This document shows, piece by piece, positions 18,988-28,408 of a DNA stretch of 64,000 nucleotides. A program made the translations under genes and the position numbers. The stretch comes from Prescottella defluvii. GTDB taxonomy: Bacteria > Actinomycetota > Actinomycetes > Mycobacteriales > Mycobacteriaceae. Position 1 is the stretch's first letter. Every line of letters begins with the position of its first letter. The notes beneath the pieces were generated by a model, which worked only from the letters and a program-made list of their open reading frames with translations, was not told the DNA's origin and searched no databases. The DNA lies in contig NZ_JPOC01000009.1 of NCBI RefSeq assembly GCF_000738775.1, positions 1 through 64,000 on the forward strand. Direction: 5' to 3'.

Positions 18988-20040
18988 GTGCCCTCCCAGA
19001 AGAAGAATCGTTCGATGCGTGCCGCGCTCGCGGCGGGAGTGCTCTCGCTGACGCTCGTGGGACTTCCCGCCGGCCCGGCCGGTGCGGATCCGGTGATGAA
19101 CAATCCGACCGAGGCGCTCGAGCGGCTCGCGGACCTGTCCCGCGAGTCCGAGCAGACCACCGAGGCGTTGCACAACGCTCAGATCGACCTCGACGGCAAG
19201 CGGGCAGCCCAGGGGGACGCGGAAGCACGACTGGCCGCGGACCGCGAATTGCTGGCCGCGGCCGAGTCCCGGATCGACCAGTTCCGTCCCACGGTCGGCA
19301 AGCTTGCCGCCGCCAGCTACCAGGGCGCCCGCACCAACCGCCTGTTCGCGGTGATGGTCAGCGATTCGCCGCAGCAGTTGCTCGACCAGATGTCGGCGCT
19401 CGACGCGATCTCGAACGAGACCTCGAGGGCCGTCGCCGGATTCAAGCAGGCGTCCGCCGACGCGAAGGCCGCGGCGGAGTCCTCGCAGGCGTCGGCCGTC
19501 GCGGCCCGCGCCGCGACCGAGCAGGCCAAGCTGGTCAGTGACGACCTCCAGAACAAGCAGAGCGAACTGCAGAAGCAGATCGACTCGGTCACCGCGGCGT
19601 TCGGCCGGCTCACCGGCACCGAGCGTGCACAGTTGGCCGGCACGCCGTTCCCGGCCGGCGTCGACGCCGGGAGCATCCTGGCGAACCTCGGGCCCGGCTC
19701 CGGATCGGCCGCGTTGCAGGCCGGCCTGACGCAGATCGGGAAGCCGTACAGCTGGGGTGCGACCGGTCCCGACTCGTACGACTGCTCGGGGCTCGTCGTC
19801 TGGGCATACCAGCAGGCCGGCAAGACGCTGCCGCGGTCGAGCCAGGCGCAGGCCGGAGGCGGCACACCGATCGACAAGAGTCAGCTGCAGCCGGGCGACG
19901 TGGTGCTGTTCTACGACGACATCTCGCACGTGGGCCTCTACGCCGGTGACGGAAACGTCCTGCACGCCTCCACCTACGGCACCCCGGTGAAGGTCGACTC
20001 CATGGCGACGATGCCGTTCTACGGGGCCCGCCGCTACTGA
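18988..20040 (+). CDS. NlpC/P60 peptidoglycan endopeptidase with N-terminal coiled coil
   Basis: The roughly 350-residue secreted hydrolase resembles Rv2190c and RipA. After a signal peptide (MRAALAAGVLSLTLVGLPAG, cleavage near AGA-DP) a long Ala/Glu/Gln-rich coiled coil runs from about residue 40 to 210. The C-terminal NlpC/P60 domain has Cys266 (YDCSGLV), His314 (SHVGLY) and His326 (LHAST). The coiled coil probably autoinhibits or docks the enzyme at division sites, as known for RipA. GTG at 18988 is preceded by CGGAGAG; a GTG at 18952 would only lengthen the leader peptide. A strong terminator follows. Confidence 0.93.
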   Translation: MPSQKKNRSMRAALAAGVLSLTLVGLPAGPAGADPVMNNPTEALERLADLSRESEQTTEALHNAQIDLDGKRAAQGDAEARLAADRELLAAAESRIDQFRPTVGKLAAASYQGARTNRLFAVMVSDSPQQLLDQMSALDAISNETSRAVAGFKQASADAKAAAESSQASAVAARAATEQAKLVSDDLQNKQSELQKQIDSVTAAFGRLTGTERAQLAGTPFPAGVDAGSILANLGPGSGSAALQAGLTQIGKPYSWGATGPDSYDCSGLVVWAYQQAGKTLPRSSQAQAGGGTPIDKSQLQPGDVVLFYDDISHVGLYAGDGNVLHASTYGTPVKVDSMATMPFYGARRY

Positions 20041-20073
20041 CGGACGCGGCCGGGCGGCAGATACACCGACCCT

Positions 20074-20110
20074 GGATGGACCCGATACCCAGGGGGTATC
20101 GGGTCCATCC
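20074..20110 (+). terminator. Hairpin terminator after the second NlpC/P60 gene
   Basis: A perfect 17-bp stem (20074-20090 with 20094-20110) with a 3-base loop lies 34 bases past the stop and is followed by GTCTCTG. Confidence 0.8.
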
Positions 20111-20137
20111 GTCTCTGCGGCTCCTAGACTCTCGGAC

Positions 20138-21514
20138 GTGCCCGCTGATGATCACTCGCCGAGTCCCACGCCGCGGCGTCGGGTGCGTCGGTGGGAGTGG
20201 GTGGGGCTCGCCGGGCTGGGAGTCGCGGTGGCACTGGTTCTGTCGCTGACGACCCTCGACGACGATGGTGGCGAACCCGCGGTGCGCGACGCCGCGGTAC
20301 CGATCGGGAACCCGTATGACGAGGGACGCCGCGCGGGCGCCCAGACCGTGCTCGACGAGTGGGCGCGTGCGGTGCGGGCCGGCGACACCGCGGCGCTGCC
20401 GGCACTGTTCGATCCGCAGGCGACTCCGGGGTTTCTGGACTCGGAGGTCCGCCGGGCGAACAACGCCGCGCAGGTGCCCTTCGGCGAATTCGCCTACGAC
20501 ATCGGCCTGGATCCGGAGACCCCGGTGCCGGCGGGATTGGCGGAAGCACTCGGTGCCTCCGACGTGTGGGCTCCCGCGGTGTACCTGCGCTACGGCATCG
20601 AGGGCGCCGACGCCCAGTCGACCCGCAAGCCGGTGTCGTTGCTGCTGGCTCGGCGCGGCGACGAGTGGAAGCTCGTCGACGATGCTCCGCTTCCCGGCTC
20701 GGATCGTGAAACGTGGCGAGGACCTTGGGATTTCGGCCCCGTTCTGACGCGGACGGTGGCAGGCGAGGAGGGGCGTCCGTCGATCGTGCTCGGGCACCCC
20801 GAGCAGTCGGAGATGATCGACTTGATCGCGCGGGACCTGGGCGAGGCCGTCGCCCACGTGACCGAGGTGTGGGGTGACGACTGGTCGCGGCGGGCGGTGG
20901 TCGTGGTGGCCGGCTCCCAGGAGGAGTTCGCCTCGCTCGTCGGCTCGGACCACAGTGGCGCCGACATCGCGGCAGTGGCGGTGTCCGACGCGGTGGATCG
21001 ACGATCGGGGACGGCGTCCGGGCAGCGGATCGTGTTCAGCCCGGAATCGGCGGGACGGCTGACCGACCTGACCCGGGTCTCGGTCCTGCGGCACGAGCTC
21101 ACCCACGTCGCGGCCCGCGCCGCCACCGAGGACGGATCCCCGATGTGGATGCTCGAGGGGTACGCGGACTACGTGGGCTACCGCGGGATCGAGGCACGCT
21201 TCGTCGAACTCGCCCCCACCATGGTGGCGGAGATCGCGCGGACCGGCCCGCCGACGGCGCTGCCGGCGAACGAGGACTTCCGTGCCGGCGGTGACACCGC
21301 TCGGGCGGCGTACGAGTCGTCGTGGGCCCTTGCGACGTTCATCGCAGCCGAGTACGGCGAGCCGCGCCTGGACGAGCTGTATCGGCAGTTGGCGAAGGGG
21401 CCCCTCACCGAGGCCGAACTCGACGGCCGGATCCGTGCGGTGCTGGGTACCGGGACCGACGGGTTGGTCGACGCGTGGTCCGCGTGGATCAAGGCCCAGA
21501 TGGCCCGACCCTGA
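20138..21514 (+). CDS. Membrane-anchored HExxH metallopeptidase-like protein
   Basis: The 458-residue protein has a short Pro/Arg-rich cytoplasmic tail, one membrane segment (WVGLAGLGVAVALVLSL, about residues 21-37) and a large extracytoplasmic part. A zinc-protease motif HELTH is at 319-323 with a downstream Glu340 in MLEGYADY, the gluzincin (peptidase MA-like) arrangement. The region from about residue 65 to 190 resembles an NTF2-like domain preceding the protease. GTG at 20138 is the start. It occupies the place of Rv2189c before pimB. The substrate is unknown; the location among wall genes suggests an envelope role. Confidence 0.7.
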   Translation: MPADDHSPSPTPRRRVRRWEWVGLAGLGVAVALVLSLTTLDDDGGEPAVRDAAVPIGNPYDEGRRAGAQTVLDEWARAVRAGDTAALPALFDPQATPGFLDSEVRRANNAAQVPFGEFAYDIGLDPETPVPAGLAEALGASDVWAPAVYLRYGIEGADAQSTRKPVSLLLARRGDEWKLVDDAPLPGSDRETWRGPWDFGPVLTRTVAGEEGRPSIVLGHPEQSEMIDLIARDLGEAVAHVTEVWGDDWSRRAVVVVAGSQEEFASLVGSDHSGADIAAVAVSDAVDRRSGTASGQRIVFSPESAGRLTDLTRVSVLRHELTHVAARAATEDGSPMWMLEGYADYVGYRGIEARFVELAPTMVAEIARTGPPTALPANEDFRAGGDTARAAYESSWALATFIAAEYGEPRLDELYRQLAKGPLTEAELDGRIRAVLGTGTDGLVDAWSAWIKAQMARP

Positions 21515-21551
21515 CGCCGGACCCCCGCCCGTCGGCACCTACGGTGGACAC

Positions 21552-22679
21552 ATGCGTCGAACCCTGTTGGTGACGAATGACTTTCCGCCGCGTCCGGGTG
21601 GGATCCAGTCGTACCTGCACGCCTTTGCGGCCCAACTGCCCGCAGACGAACTCGTCGTCTACGCCCCGAGGTGGCGTGGGGACAGCCACCTCCGTTTCGA
21701 TGCCGCGCAGCCCTACGAGGTGGTGCGGCATCCGACGACGCTGATGGTGCCCACACCGTTCGTCGCCCGTCGTGCCGCCGATCTCGTCGAGAAGTACGAG
21801 TGCACGAGCGTGTGGTTCGGGGCCGCGGCCCCGCTGGCCCTGCTGGCGCCGACGGTCCGGCGTGCCGGTGCACAGCGGGTGATCGCGTCCACCCACGGTC
21901 ACGAGGTGGGCTGGTCGATGCTGCCCGGTGCCCGACAGTCCCTGCGTCGCATCGGTGATCACACCGACGCCGTCACCTACGTCAGCAAGTACACGCGGGG
22001 CCGGTTCGCGGCGGCGTTCGGGGCGCACGCCGCGCTCGAGCACCTGCCGTCCGGCGTCGACACCGACGTGTTCCGCCCGGATCCGGCGGCGCGGGCCGAA
22101 CTGCGTGAACGCTACGGACTGGGAGATCGGCCGACGATCCTGTGCCTGTCGCGGCTGGTCCCGCGCAAGGGCCAGGACCAGCTGATCCGGGCGTTGCCCG
22201 CGATCCGGCGGCGGATCGACGGTGCCGTGCTGGTGATCGTCGGCGGCGGGCCCTACGCCGAGCGGTTGCAGGCGCTGGCGCACGAGTGCGGGGTCGCCGA
22301 GCACGTCGTGCTCACCGGTGGCGTGCCGGCGGCGGAACTGGCCGCGCACCACACGATCGCGGACGTATTCGCGATGCCGTGTCGGACTCGCGGCGGCGGA
22401 CTGGACGTCGAGGGACTGGGCATCGTCTACCTCGAGGCGTCGGCGACGGGTGTCCCGGTGATCGCAGGCCGGTCCGGCGGCGCGCCCGAGACGGTCGTCG
22501 AACACGAGACCGGACTGGTCGTCGACGGCACCTCCGTGGACGACGTCGCGCAGTCGGTGATCTCGGTGCTCGAGGACCGGGATCGGGCCGCCGCGATGGG
22601 TGCGGCAGGGCGTGACTGGGTGAAGGCGAACTGGCGTTGGGATGTGCTGGGGGACAAGCTGCGTCGTCTGCTGGCCTGA
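21552..22679 (+). CDS. pimB: Phosphatidylinositol mannoside mannosyltransferase (GDP-mannose dependent, GT4)
   Basis: The 375-residue cytoplasmic GT-B enzyme corresponds to Rv2188c (PimB'), which adds the second mannose to PIM1 using GDP-mannose. Visible features are the N-terminal TNDFPPRPGGIQSYL, STHGHEVGW, the LSRLVPRKGQDQLI hinge segment, and the EGLGIVYLEA motif (GT4 EX7E type) followed by GRSGGAPETV. ATG at 21552 gives the conserved N-terminus; the frame upstream is antisense-like. It supplies PIM for LM/LAM, to which the mannosyltransferases mptC and mptA elsewhere in this window contribute. Confidence 0.92.
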   Translation: MRRTLLVTNDFPPRPGGIQSYLHAFAAQLPADELVVYAPRWRGDSHLRFDAAQPYEVVRHPTTLMVPTPFVARRAADLVEKYECTSVWFGAAAPLALLAPTVRRAGAQRVIASTHGHEVGWSMLPGARQSLRRIGDHTDAVTYVSKYTRGRFAAAFGAHAALEHLPSGVDTDVFRPDPAARAELRERYGLGDRPTILCLSRLVPRKGQDQLIRALPAIRRRIDGAVLVIVGGGPYAERLQALAHECGVAEHVVLTGGVPAAELAAHHTIADVFAMPCRTRGGGLDVEGLGIVYLEASATGVPVIAGRSGGAPETVVEHETGLVVDGTSVDDVAQSVISVLEDRDRAAAMGAAGRDWVKANWRWDVLGDKLRRLLA

Positions 22680-22705
22680 ACCGCCGGGAGATCGGGGCCC
22701 GACGA

Positions 22706-22745
22706 GACCGGCGCCCACCGTCCTGGTGGACGGTGGGCGCCGGTC
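22706..22745. terminator. Bidirectional hairpin terminator between pimB and fadD15
   Basis: A perfect 18-bp stem (22706-22723 with 22728-22745) with a TGGT loop is followed by TTCTCGTCGT on the plus strand. It lies between convergent genes. Confidence 0.8.
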
Positions 22746-22762
22746 TTCTCGTCGTGGTGGAA

Positions 22763-24571
22763 CTACTTGTAGATCCCCTCGATGTCGTCCGCGAAGCTCT
22801 CGTGCACGACGTTGCGCTTGAGCTTCATCGTCGGGGTGAGCTCGCCGCTCTCCTCGGTGAAGTCGACGGGCAGGATGCGGTACTTCTTGATGGCCTCGGC
22901 ATGCGAGACGAGCTTGTTGGCCTCCGCTATGGCCTCGTCGATCTCGGCGGTCAGATCGGGGTCGCCGAGTAGCTCGGCGACCGTGGTTCCGGCGGTCTTC
23001 CCGTTGCGCTCGTTCCAGCCTGGCAGCGCCTCGGCGTCGATCGTGATCAGTGCGCCGATGAACGGCTTCTGGTCACCGACGACGATCGCCTGGCTGATCA
23101 GCGGGTGGGCCCGCAGGTGATCCTCGAGCTGCGCGGGGGCGACGTTCTTGCCGCCGGCGGTGACGATGATCTCCTTCTTGCGGCCGGTGATGGTGATGTA
23201 GCCGTCCGAGTCGACGGTGCCCAGGTCGCCGGTGTGGAACCAGCCGTCCTCGATGGCCTCCTTCGTCGCCTCCTCGTTGCGCCAGTAGCCGGAGAACACC
23301 ACCGGGCCCGACAGCAGGATCTCGCCGTCCTCGGCGATCCGGACGGCATTGCCGGACAACGGCTTTCCGACCGAGCCGACCTTCTGGTGGCCGATCGTGT
23401 TGACGGCGAACGCGGCGGTGGTCTCGGTGAGGCCGTAGCCCTCGTAGATCGTCACGCCGATGCCGCGGAAGAAGTGGCCGAGGCGCGCACCCAGGGGGGC
23501 GCCTCCGGAGATCGCGAGCTGGCACTTGCCGCCGAGCGCGGCCCGCAGCTTGGAGTAGACCAGCTTGTCGAACACCGTGTGCTTGATGCGCAGGAGCAGG
23601 CCCGGGCCGCCGTTGTCCTGGGCCTGGCTCCACTCGACCGCGGTGGTGGCCGCCGCGTCGAAGATCTTGCCCTTGCCCTCCGAATGCGCCTTCTGCCGGG
23701 CGGTGTTGTAGACCTTCTCGAACACCCGCGGAACCGACAGGATGAAGTCGGGCTTGAAGGTCGCGAACGTCGGGACCAGGTTCGGGATGTCGCTGGTGTG
23801 GCCGAGGGCGGCGCCGGCGTCGAAGGCTGCGATGCTGACCGCGCGGGCCAGGACGTGCGCCAGCGGCAGGAACATCAGGGTGCTCACGCCGGGCGACGTC
23901 AGCAGCTTGCCGAGGCTCGAATCGACGATGCCCTTGGACTCGGCGATGAGGTTCGAGTGGGTGAGCTGGCAGCCCTTGGGGCGTCCGGTGGTGCCGGAGG
24001 TGTAGATGAGGGTCGCCGGATCGCTCGCCTTCAGTGCCTTCGCGCGGGCGTGCACGTCGGCGTCGGGGATGCCGGCGCCCTGCTCCGCGAGGACCGCGAC
24101 CGCGCCCTTGTCGGTGCCGGACGGCTCGATCTGGAGGACCGCCCGCAGGTCGGGTGCGGCGGCGGCGACCTCGGCGACGTCGGCGGAGTGCTCGGCGGTC
24201 TCGACGATGAGGCCGATCGCACCGGAGTCCTCGAGGATCCACTTGACCTGCTCCGCGGAGGACGTCTCGTAGATCGGCACCGTGACGCCGCCTGCGCTCC
24301 AGATCGCGTAGTCGAACAGCGACCACTCGTAGCGGGTCGCGGACATCAGCGCCACCCGGTCGCCGGGCTGCACACCGCGGGCGATCAGGCCCTTCGCGGT
24401 GGCCGTCACCTGGTCGGCGAACTCACGCGCGGTGACGTCCACCCAGGACCCGCCGACCAGACGCCGGTAGACCACGTGCTCGGGCCTGGTCGTCGAGTAC
24501 TCGAAGACGGAGTCGACCGCAGAGGCGTCCTCCGGGATCGTGAACGTGGCTGGGACACTGAACTCGGGCAC
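22763..24571 (-). CDS. fadD15: Long-chain fatty acid-CoA ligase
   Basis: This roughly 602-residue AMP-forming enzyme activates fatty acids as acyl-CoA. The adenylation motif [11 protein letters not shown] begins at Tyr190; GYGLTETTA and the TGDLG motif with the C-terminal [17 protein letters not shown] hinge follow. I prefer GTG at 24571 ([10 protein letters not shown]), which has GGAGG five bases upstream and matches the length of Rv2187; an ATG at 24643 would add 24 residues. It is convergent with pimB and divergent from the SRPBCC genes. It could feed the acyltransferase or mycolate pathways. Confidence 0.92.
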   Translation of the reverse strand: MPEFSVPATFTIPEDASAVDSVFEYSTTRPEHVVYRRLVGGSWVDVTAREFADQVTATAKGLIARGVQPGDRVALMSATRYEWSLFDYAIWSAGGVTVPIYETSSAEQVKWILEDSGAIGLIVETAEHSADVAEVAAAAPDLRAVLQIEPSGTDKGAVAVLAEQGAGIPDADVHARAKALKASDPATLIYTSGTTGRPKGCQLTHSNLIAESKGIVDSSLGKLLTSPGVSTLMFLPLAHVLARAVSIAAFDAGAALGHTSDIPNLVPTFATFKPDFILSVPRVFEKVYNTARQKAHSEGKGKIFDAAATTAVEWSQAQDNGGPGLLLRIKHTVFDKLVYSKLRAALGGKCQLAISGGAPLGARLGHFFRGIGVTIYEGYGLTETTAAFAVNTIGHQKVGSVGKPLSGNAVRIAEDGEILLSGPVVFSGYWRNEEATKEAIEDGWFHTGDLGTVDSDGYITITGRKKEIIVTAGGKNVAPAQLEDHLRAHPLISQAIVVGDQKPFIGALITIDAEALPGWNERNGKTAGTTVAELLGDPDLTAEIDEAIAEANKLVSHAEAIKKYRILPVDFTEESGELTPTMKLKRNVVHESFADDIEGIYK

Positions 24572-24738
24572 GACGACCTCCGACACTGCAGATACTGGCG
24601 AGTAGGTTTGCTGGTCCTCACGATAGACCGCCGAGGCCAGCACGCGGCAAGGCTACCTACCTGCGGCTTGCCGGGTCCGCTCCCACCCAGGTGTAGTCCA
24701 GATCACGGGCCGCGGGGGCGGTGTGTGAAGCTGTGGGA

Positions 24739-25128
24739 GTGAGCAGCATTCAGGTCGCCGACCAGACTTTCGTCGCCGCAGCCCCGGAGAAGGTGGCTGT
24801 CCGCGTATCCGTGCCCGCGCGCTGGCGTGCGTGGTGGCCCGACCTCGTTCTCGACGTCCGTGAGGATCGCGCGGAGAAGGGGATTCGCTGGACGGTGGCG
24901 GGTCCGCTGACCGGCACGATGGAGGTCTGGCTCGAGCCCGTGATGGACGGCACCATCGTCCACTACTTCCTGCATGCGGAGCCCACCGGCGTGGCCGCGC
25001 CGGCGCTGGGATCGCTCGATCTGGCCGGAATGAACCACGCCCGGCGACTCGCGGGCAAGGCGATGACCTTCGAGCTCAAGCAGCAGCTCGAGGCGGGACG
25101 CGCCGCGGGGGAACCCCCGCAGCCGTGA
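24739..25128 (+). CDS. SRPBCC/START-like protein (Rv2186c type)
   Basis: The roughly 129-residue protein has a helix-grip fold pattern: beta strands around QVADQTFVAAAPEKV, WWPDLVLDVREDRAEKGI, and a long C-terminal helix (HARRLAGKAMTFELKQQLEA). WTVAGPLTGTMEVWLEP and HYFLHAEPTGV are well conserved with Rv2186c. SRPBCC folds bind hydrophobic ligands; the ligand here is unknown. The start is uncertain: GTG at 24739 (VSSIQVADQ) fits the homologue best, but 24721 and 24733 are in-frame GTGs. It heads a plus-strand run leading to the ArsA-like ATPase. Confidence 0.78.
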   Translation: MSSIQVADQTFVAAAPEKVAVRVSVPARWRAWWPDLVLDVREDRAEKGIRWTVAGPLTGTMEVWLEPVMDGTIVHYFLHAEPTGVAAPALGSLDLAGMNHARRLAGKAMTFELKQQLEAGRAAGEPPQP

Positions 25129-25224
25129 GCGGCCGCATGGGATTGTGAGTCCCGCCGGAAATCGTGTGTGATGGACGTGCGGTGACGCGTACGTCGCGCC
25201 GTCCTGAAAGGAAGCGTCCGAGGC

Positions 25225-25662
25225 ATGGCTGAGAAGACCAAGAGGTCGATCACCGTCGACGCGCCCGCCGAGCGGGTGATGGGGGTGATCGCCGACTTCG
25301 GTGCGTATCCGGCATGGGTGGAGGCCGCGAAGTCCGTCGAGGTGCTCTCGACGGGCCCCGACGGTCGCGCCGAGCAGGTCCGATTCGTGCTGGACGCCGG
25401 GATGGTCAAGGACACCTACGTGCTCCGGTACCGCTGGGCTCCCGACGGGATGTCGGTGAGCTGGGAGTTGGTCTCCGGTGAGATTCAGAAGGCGCAGTTC
25501 GGCTCGTACACGCTCGAACACGACGCCGACGGCGCCACCCGGGTCACCTACGAACTGACGGTGGACCTGACGATCCCGATGATCGGCCTGTTCAAGCGCA
25601 AGGCGGAGAAGGTCATCACCGACACCGCGCTCAAGGAACTGAAGAAGCGGGTGGAGGGCTGA
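25225..25662 (+). CDS. SRPBCC family protein, polyketide cyclase/dehydrase type (Rv2185c type)
   Basis: The 145-residue protein starts MAEKTKRSITVDAPAERVM. It has the typical PAERVMGVIADFGAYPAWV opening of the cyclase/dehydrase branch, alternating strands, and a C-terminal helix (VITDTALKELKKRVEG). ATG at 25225 has GAAAGGAAG upstream. It is a paralogue in fold, not in close sequence, of the gene before it. Its stop overlaps the likely beginning of the ArsA-like gene, so the two are translationally coupled. Lipid or isoprenoid binding is plausible but not shown. Confidence 0.85.
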   Translation: MAEKTKRSITVDAPAERVMGVIADFGAYPAWVEAAKSVEVLSTGPDGRAEQVRFVLDAGMVKDTYVLRYRWAPDGMSVSWELVSGEIQKAQFGSYTLEHDADGATRVTYELTVDLTIPMIGLFKRKAEKVITDTALKELKKRVEG

Positions 25663-26912
25663 GCGCCGCCGGTGCCACCCGGACCACCCGGATCCGACTG
25701 TTCGTCGGCAAGGGCGGTGTCGGCAGGACGACGCTGGCGGCGGCCACGGCCGTCGCGCTCGCCGAGGCGGGACGACGGGTCCTGCTGCTGTCCCTCGACC
25801 AGGCGCACTCGCTGTCCGACGTCCTCGACCGGCCGGTGGGGCGGAGCGACGAGGTGCTCGTCGGGCCCGGTCTGCATGCCCGCGAGATCGACACCCGGGC
25901 GTTGCTCGAAGACCGCTACCGCGGACTGGTCGCGCTGCTGGCCCTGGGCGGCTCCCACGACCACGGGGCCCAGTTCGCCGATCTGGCACCCGAGGAACTG
26001 ACGGGACTGCCCGGCGTCGAGGAGGCGCTCGGGCTCGACGAGGTGGTGCGCCTGGCCGAACAGGCCCGGTGGGACGTGATCGTCGTGGACTGTCCACCGA
26101 CCGCGGACGCGTTGCGCACGTTGGCGATTCCCGGTTCGCTCGCGGGATACGTCGAGCGGGTGTGGCCGCAGCATCGGCGGGTCGCCGCTGCGACGTCGAC
26201 GGACGTCAGGCTGGCCTTCGTCGTCGCGATGCTCGACCGGATGCTCGACGCGACCGCCGCCGTGGGGGCCCTGCTGGAAGACCGCGACCGGACGTCGGTG
26301 CGGGTGGTGACCACCGCCGAGCGGGTCGTGGTCGCGGAGACCCGCCGGATCCTGTCGGCGTTGGCGCTCGCGGGCCTGCGCGTCGATGCGATCGTCGTGA
26401 ACAAGACTGCACCCCGGTCGGGTTCGGACGAGCAGGCGGAGGAGCTCGACAGCTGGTGGGCCGCGCGCCGCGCGGCGGAGCGGAATGCGCTGGCCGCGTT
26501 GACGTCGGCGGCGGACGGGGCGACCGTGCTGTCCGCCGCCCACGTCGCGAACGAACCGATAGGGTGGGATGCCCTCGGAGGTGTGGCACGCGCGGTCTAC
26601 GCGGACGTGACCGATCCGTCCGAGGTGTCAGAGGCACCCGGGACCGACCGTGCCCCGATACGCGTCGCCCTCGAATCGGGTTCGGGCGACGTCGAATCGG
26701 TGTACGCGATGCGCATGTACCTGCCGCTCGCCGATCCCGGGACGTTGACGCTGGGACGAGTGGAGGACGACTTGCTGGTGGGGGCTGACGGCCGACGTCG
26801 TCGCGTGCGCCTGGCGTCGGTGCTGCGTCGCTGCATCGTGCGGGACGCCGACTTCGACGGCTCCGACCTGGTCGTGCGGTTCGTACCCGACCCCGCGGTG
26901 TGGCCCCGGTGA
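25659..26912 (+). CDS. ArsA/GET3-like ATPase (Rv2184c type), non-standard start
   Basis: The product is a SIMIBI-class ATPase of the ArsA/TRC40 group: P-loop GKGGVGRTT near residues 16-24, LLLSLDQAHSLSDVL, WDVIVVDCPPTADALR (switch II), and a C-terminal region ending in an Hsp20-like beta domain. No ATG, GTG or TTG lies in frame before the P-loop. The frame enters from inside the preceding gene, and CTG at 25659 overlapping its stop (CTGA) is the best candidate, giving about 417 residues. GTG at 25836 would delete the P-loop. The deviant Walker motif keeps its first Lys, but the usual P-loop Lys is Arg. Role unknown; no arsenic genes are nearby. Confidence 0.8.
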   Translation: MSAAGATRTTRIRLFVGKGGVGRTTLAAATAVALAEAGRRVLLLSLDQAHSLSDVLDRPVGRSDEVLVGPGLHAREIDTRALLEDRYRGLVALLALGGSHDHGAQFADLAPEELTGLPGVEEALGLDEVVRLAEQARWDVIVVDCPPTADALRTLAIPGSLAGYVERVWPQHRRVAAATSTDVRLAFVVAMLDRMLDATAAVGALLEDRDRTSVRVVTTAERVVVAETRRILSALALAGLRVDAIVVNKTAPRSGSDEQAEELDSWWAARRAAERNALAALTSAADGATVLSAAHVANEPIGWDALGGVARAVYADVTDPSEVSEAPGTDRAPIRVALESGSGDVESVYAMRMYLPLADPGTLTLGRVEDDLLVGADGRRRRVRLASVLRRCIVRDADFDGSDLVVRFVPDPAVWPR

Positions 26913-27322
26913 CCGGCGAGCACGCCGAGTTGGCGGCCGAACTCAGGGCGCTCGCCGAGACCGTTCTCGACCGGCTCGAGCCGATCCTGCTCGAGATCGC
27001 GGCGGACCGCACCGGGGAACGCGGAGCCGGGACCGACGGCGCGGACACCGGTCTCCAGCCGGCCTGCAGCACGTGCTCGTGGTGTCCGCTCTGCGCGCTG
27101 GCCGCGCTGATCCGCGGTGAACAACACGACCTCGTCACCCGACTGGCCGGTCAGGGGTCCGTGGTACTCGCCATCCTCCGCCAGATCCTGGACGACCACG
27201 ACCGAGCGGCCACCGATGCCGCCGCCGGGTCCGCCGCGGCGGGGACCGCGCCCCCGGCCGAATCGTCGCCGCCGGCGCCGACGTCGTCCTTCGTGCCGAT
27301 CGACGTCACGATCAAGGACTAG
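26909..27322 (+). CDS. Small protein with CxxCxxCxxC motif (Rv2183c type)
   Basis: The roughly 137-residue protein overlaps the ATPase stop by four bases (GTGA), so it is translationally coupled. The N-terminal half is helical and acidic (AELAAELRALAETVLDRLEP). Four evenly spaced cysteines (53, 56, 59, 62 in CSTCSWCPLC) form a compact metal-binding candidate, for zinc or an Fe-S cluster. A second helix (LVTRLAGQGSVVLAILRQIL) and a low-complexity Ala/Pro tail follow. GTG at 26900 is a slightly longer alternative. No known function; constant association with the ATPase suggests a partner or effector. Confidence 0.75.
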   Translation: MTGEHAELAAELRALAETVLDRLEPILLEIAADRTGERGAGTDGADTGLQPACSTCSWCPLCALAALIRGEQHDLVTRLAGQGSVVLAILRQILDDHDRAATDAAAGSAAAGTAPPAESSPPAPTSSFVPIDVTIKD

Positions 27323-27366
27323 GCCCGCCGTTCCGGTCGCGGTGCGCGGTCGGCACAATCAGCAGG

Positions 27367-28341
27367 GTGCACAGCACCCAACTTCTCACCGTCGGAGTCG
27401 ACGTCGGGGGTACCAGCATCCGGGCGTCGGTCGTCGATGCGAGCGGTGACGTGCTCGACACCGCCCACGCACCGACACCGCAGGCGGCGGACGCGCTCGA
27501 GCGGGGGATCGAGCGGGCCGTCCGCGAGCTGGCCGATCGGCACCGCATCGCGGCGGTGGGGCTCGCCGTCGCCGGTTTCGTCGATTCCGACCGCACCACG
27601 GTCCGGTTCGCCCCACACCTGCCGTGGGTCGACGCCCCGGTGGCCCGGACGCTGGGAGGCCGGCTGGGTCTGCCCGTCGTGCTCGAACACGACGCGAACG
27701 CGGCCGCGTGGGCGGAATGCCGGTTCGGTGCCGCCGCCGGTGGACGGAACGTCGTCATCGTGGCGATCGGCACCGGCATCGGCGCCGCGCTGCTGATCGA
27801 CGGCCGGCTCTACCGGGGCAGCTTCGGCGTCGCCCCCGAACTGGGGCACATGCAGGTCGTCCCCGAGGGGCGCGCGTGCGCGTGCGGCAAGCGAGGATGC
27901 TGGGAGCGCTACTGCAGCGGCACCGCGCTGGTCGACACCGCGCTCGAACTGCTCGCTGCGGATCCGTCGTCGTCGACGGTGCTGGCCCGCGCCGTCGCGG
28001 TCGATCCGGGGTCGCTCACCGGGCGTCGCATCGCGGCGGCGGCCGCGGAGGGGGATCCGCTGGCGCTCGCGACGTTCGCGGAGTTCGCGCGGTGGCTCGG
28101 GGTGGGGCTGGCGACGGTCTCGGACGTCTTCGACCCCGACCTCATCGTGATCTGCGGCGGGGTCGGGATGTCGGCTCCGTTGTACCTGGACGAGGCCCGC
28201 GAGCACTACGCGCGCCTGACGACCGGTGCGGGGCACCGGCCGCTGGCGCGGATCCGGCACACCCTGCTCGGTGAGGCGGCCGGGATGATCGGAGCGGCGG
28301 ACCTGGCCCGGGCGGCGTGTGGCAGCGGTCCGGACTGCTGA
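27367..28341 (+). CDS. ROK family sugar kinase, glucokinase-like
   Basis: The 324-residue protein starts VGVDVGGTSIRASVVD (phosphate 1 motif). It has HDANAAAWAE with the catalytic Asp region, GTGIGAALLIDGRLYRG, and the ROK zinc site: His161 in ELGHMQ with Cys171, Cys173 and Cys178 in CACGKRGC. It has no N-terminal helix-turn-helix, so it is a kinase rather than a ROK repressor. The substrate is probably glucose by family, but other hexoses are possible. GTG at 27367 is the start. It lies between the CxxC gene and the acyltransferase. Confidence 0.88.
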   Translation: MHSTQLLTVGVDVGGTSIRASVVDASGDVLDTAHAPTPQAADALERGIERAVRELADRHRIAAVGLAVAGFVDSDRTTVRFAPHLPWVDAPVARTLGGRLGLPVVLEHDANAAAWAECRFGAAAGGRNVVIVAIGTGIGAALLIDGRLYRGSFGVAPELGHMQVVPEGRACACGKRGCWERYCSGTALVDTALELLAADPSSSTVLARAVAVDPGSLTGRRIAAAAAEGDPLALATFAEFARWLGVGLATVSDVFDPDLIVICGGVGMSAPLYLDEAREHYARLTTGAGHRPLARIRHTLLGEAAGMIGAADLARAACGSGPDC

Positions 28342-28408
28342 GTACAGTCATTCCCAAGGTGGAGGCCTGGGTAGACCTGGGGAAATCGAGCTCGGACGGA
28401 AGGACGCC

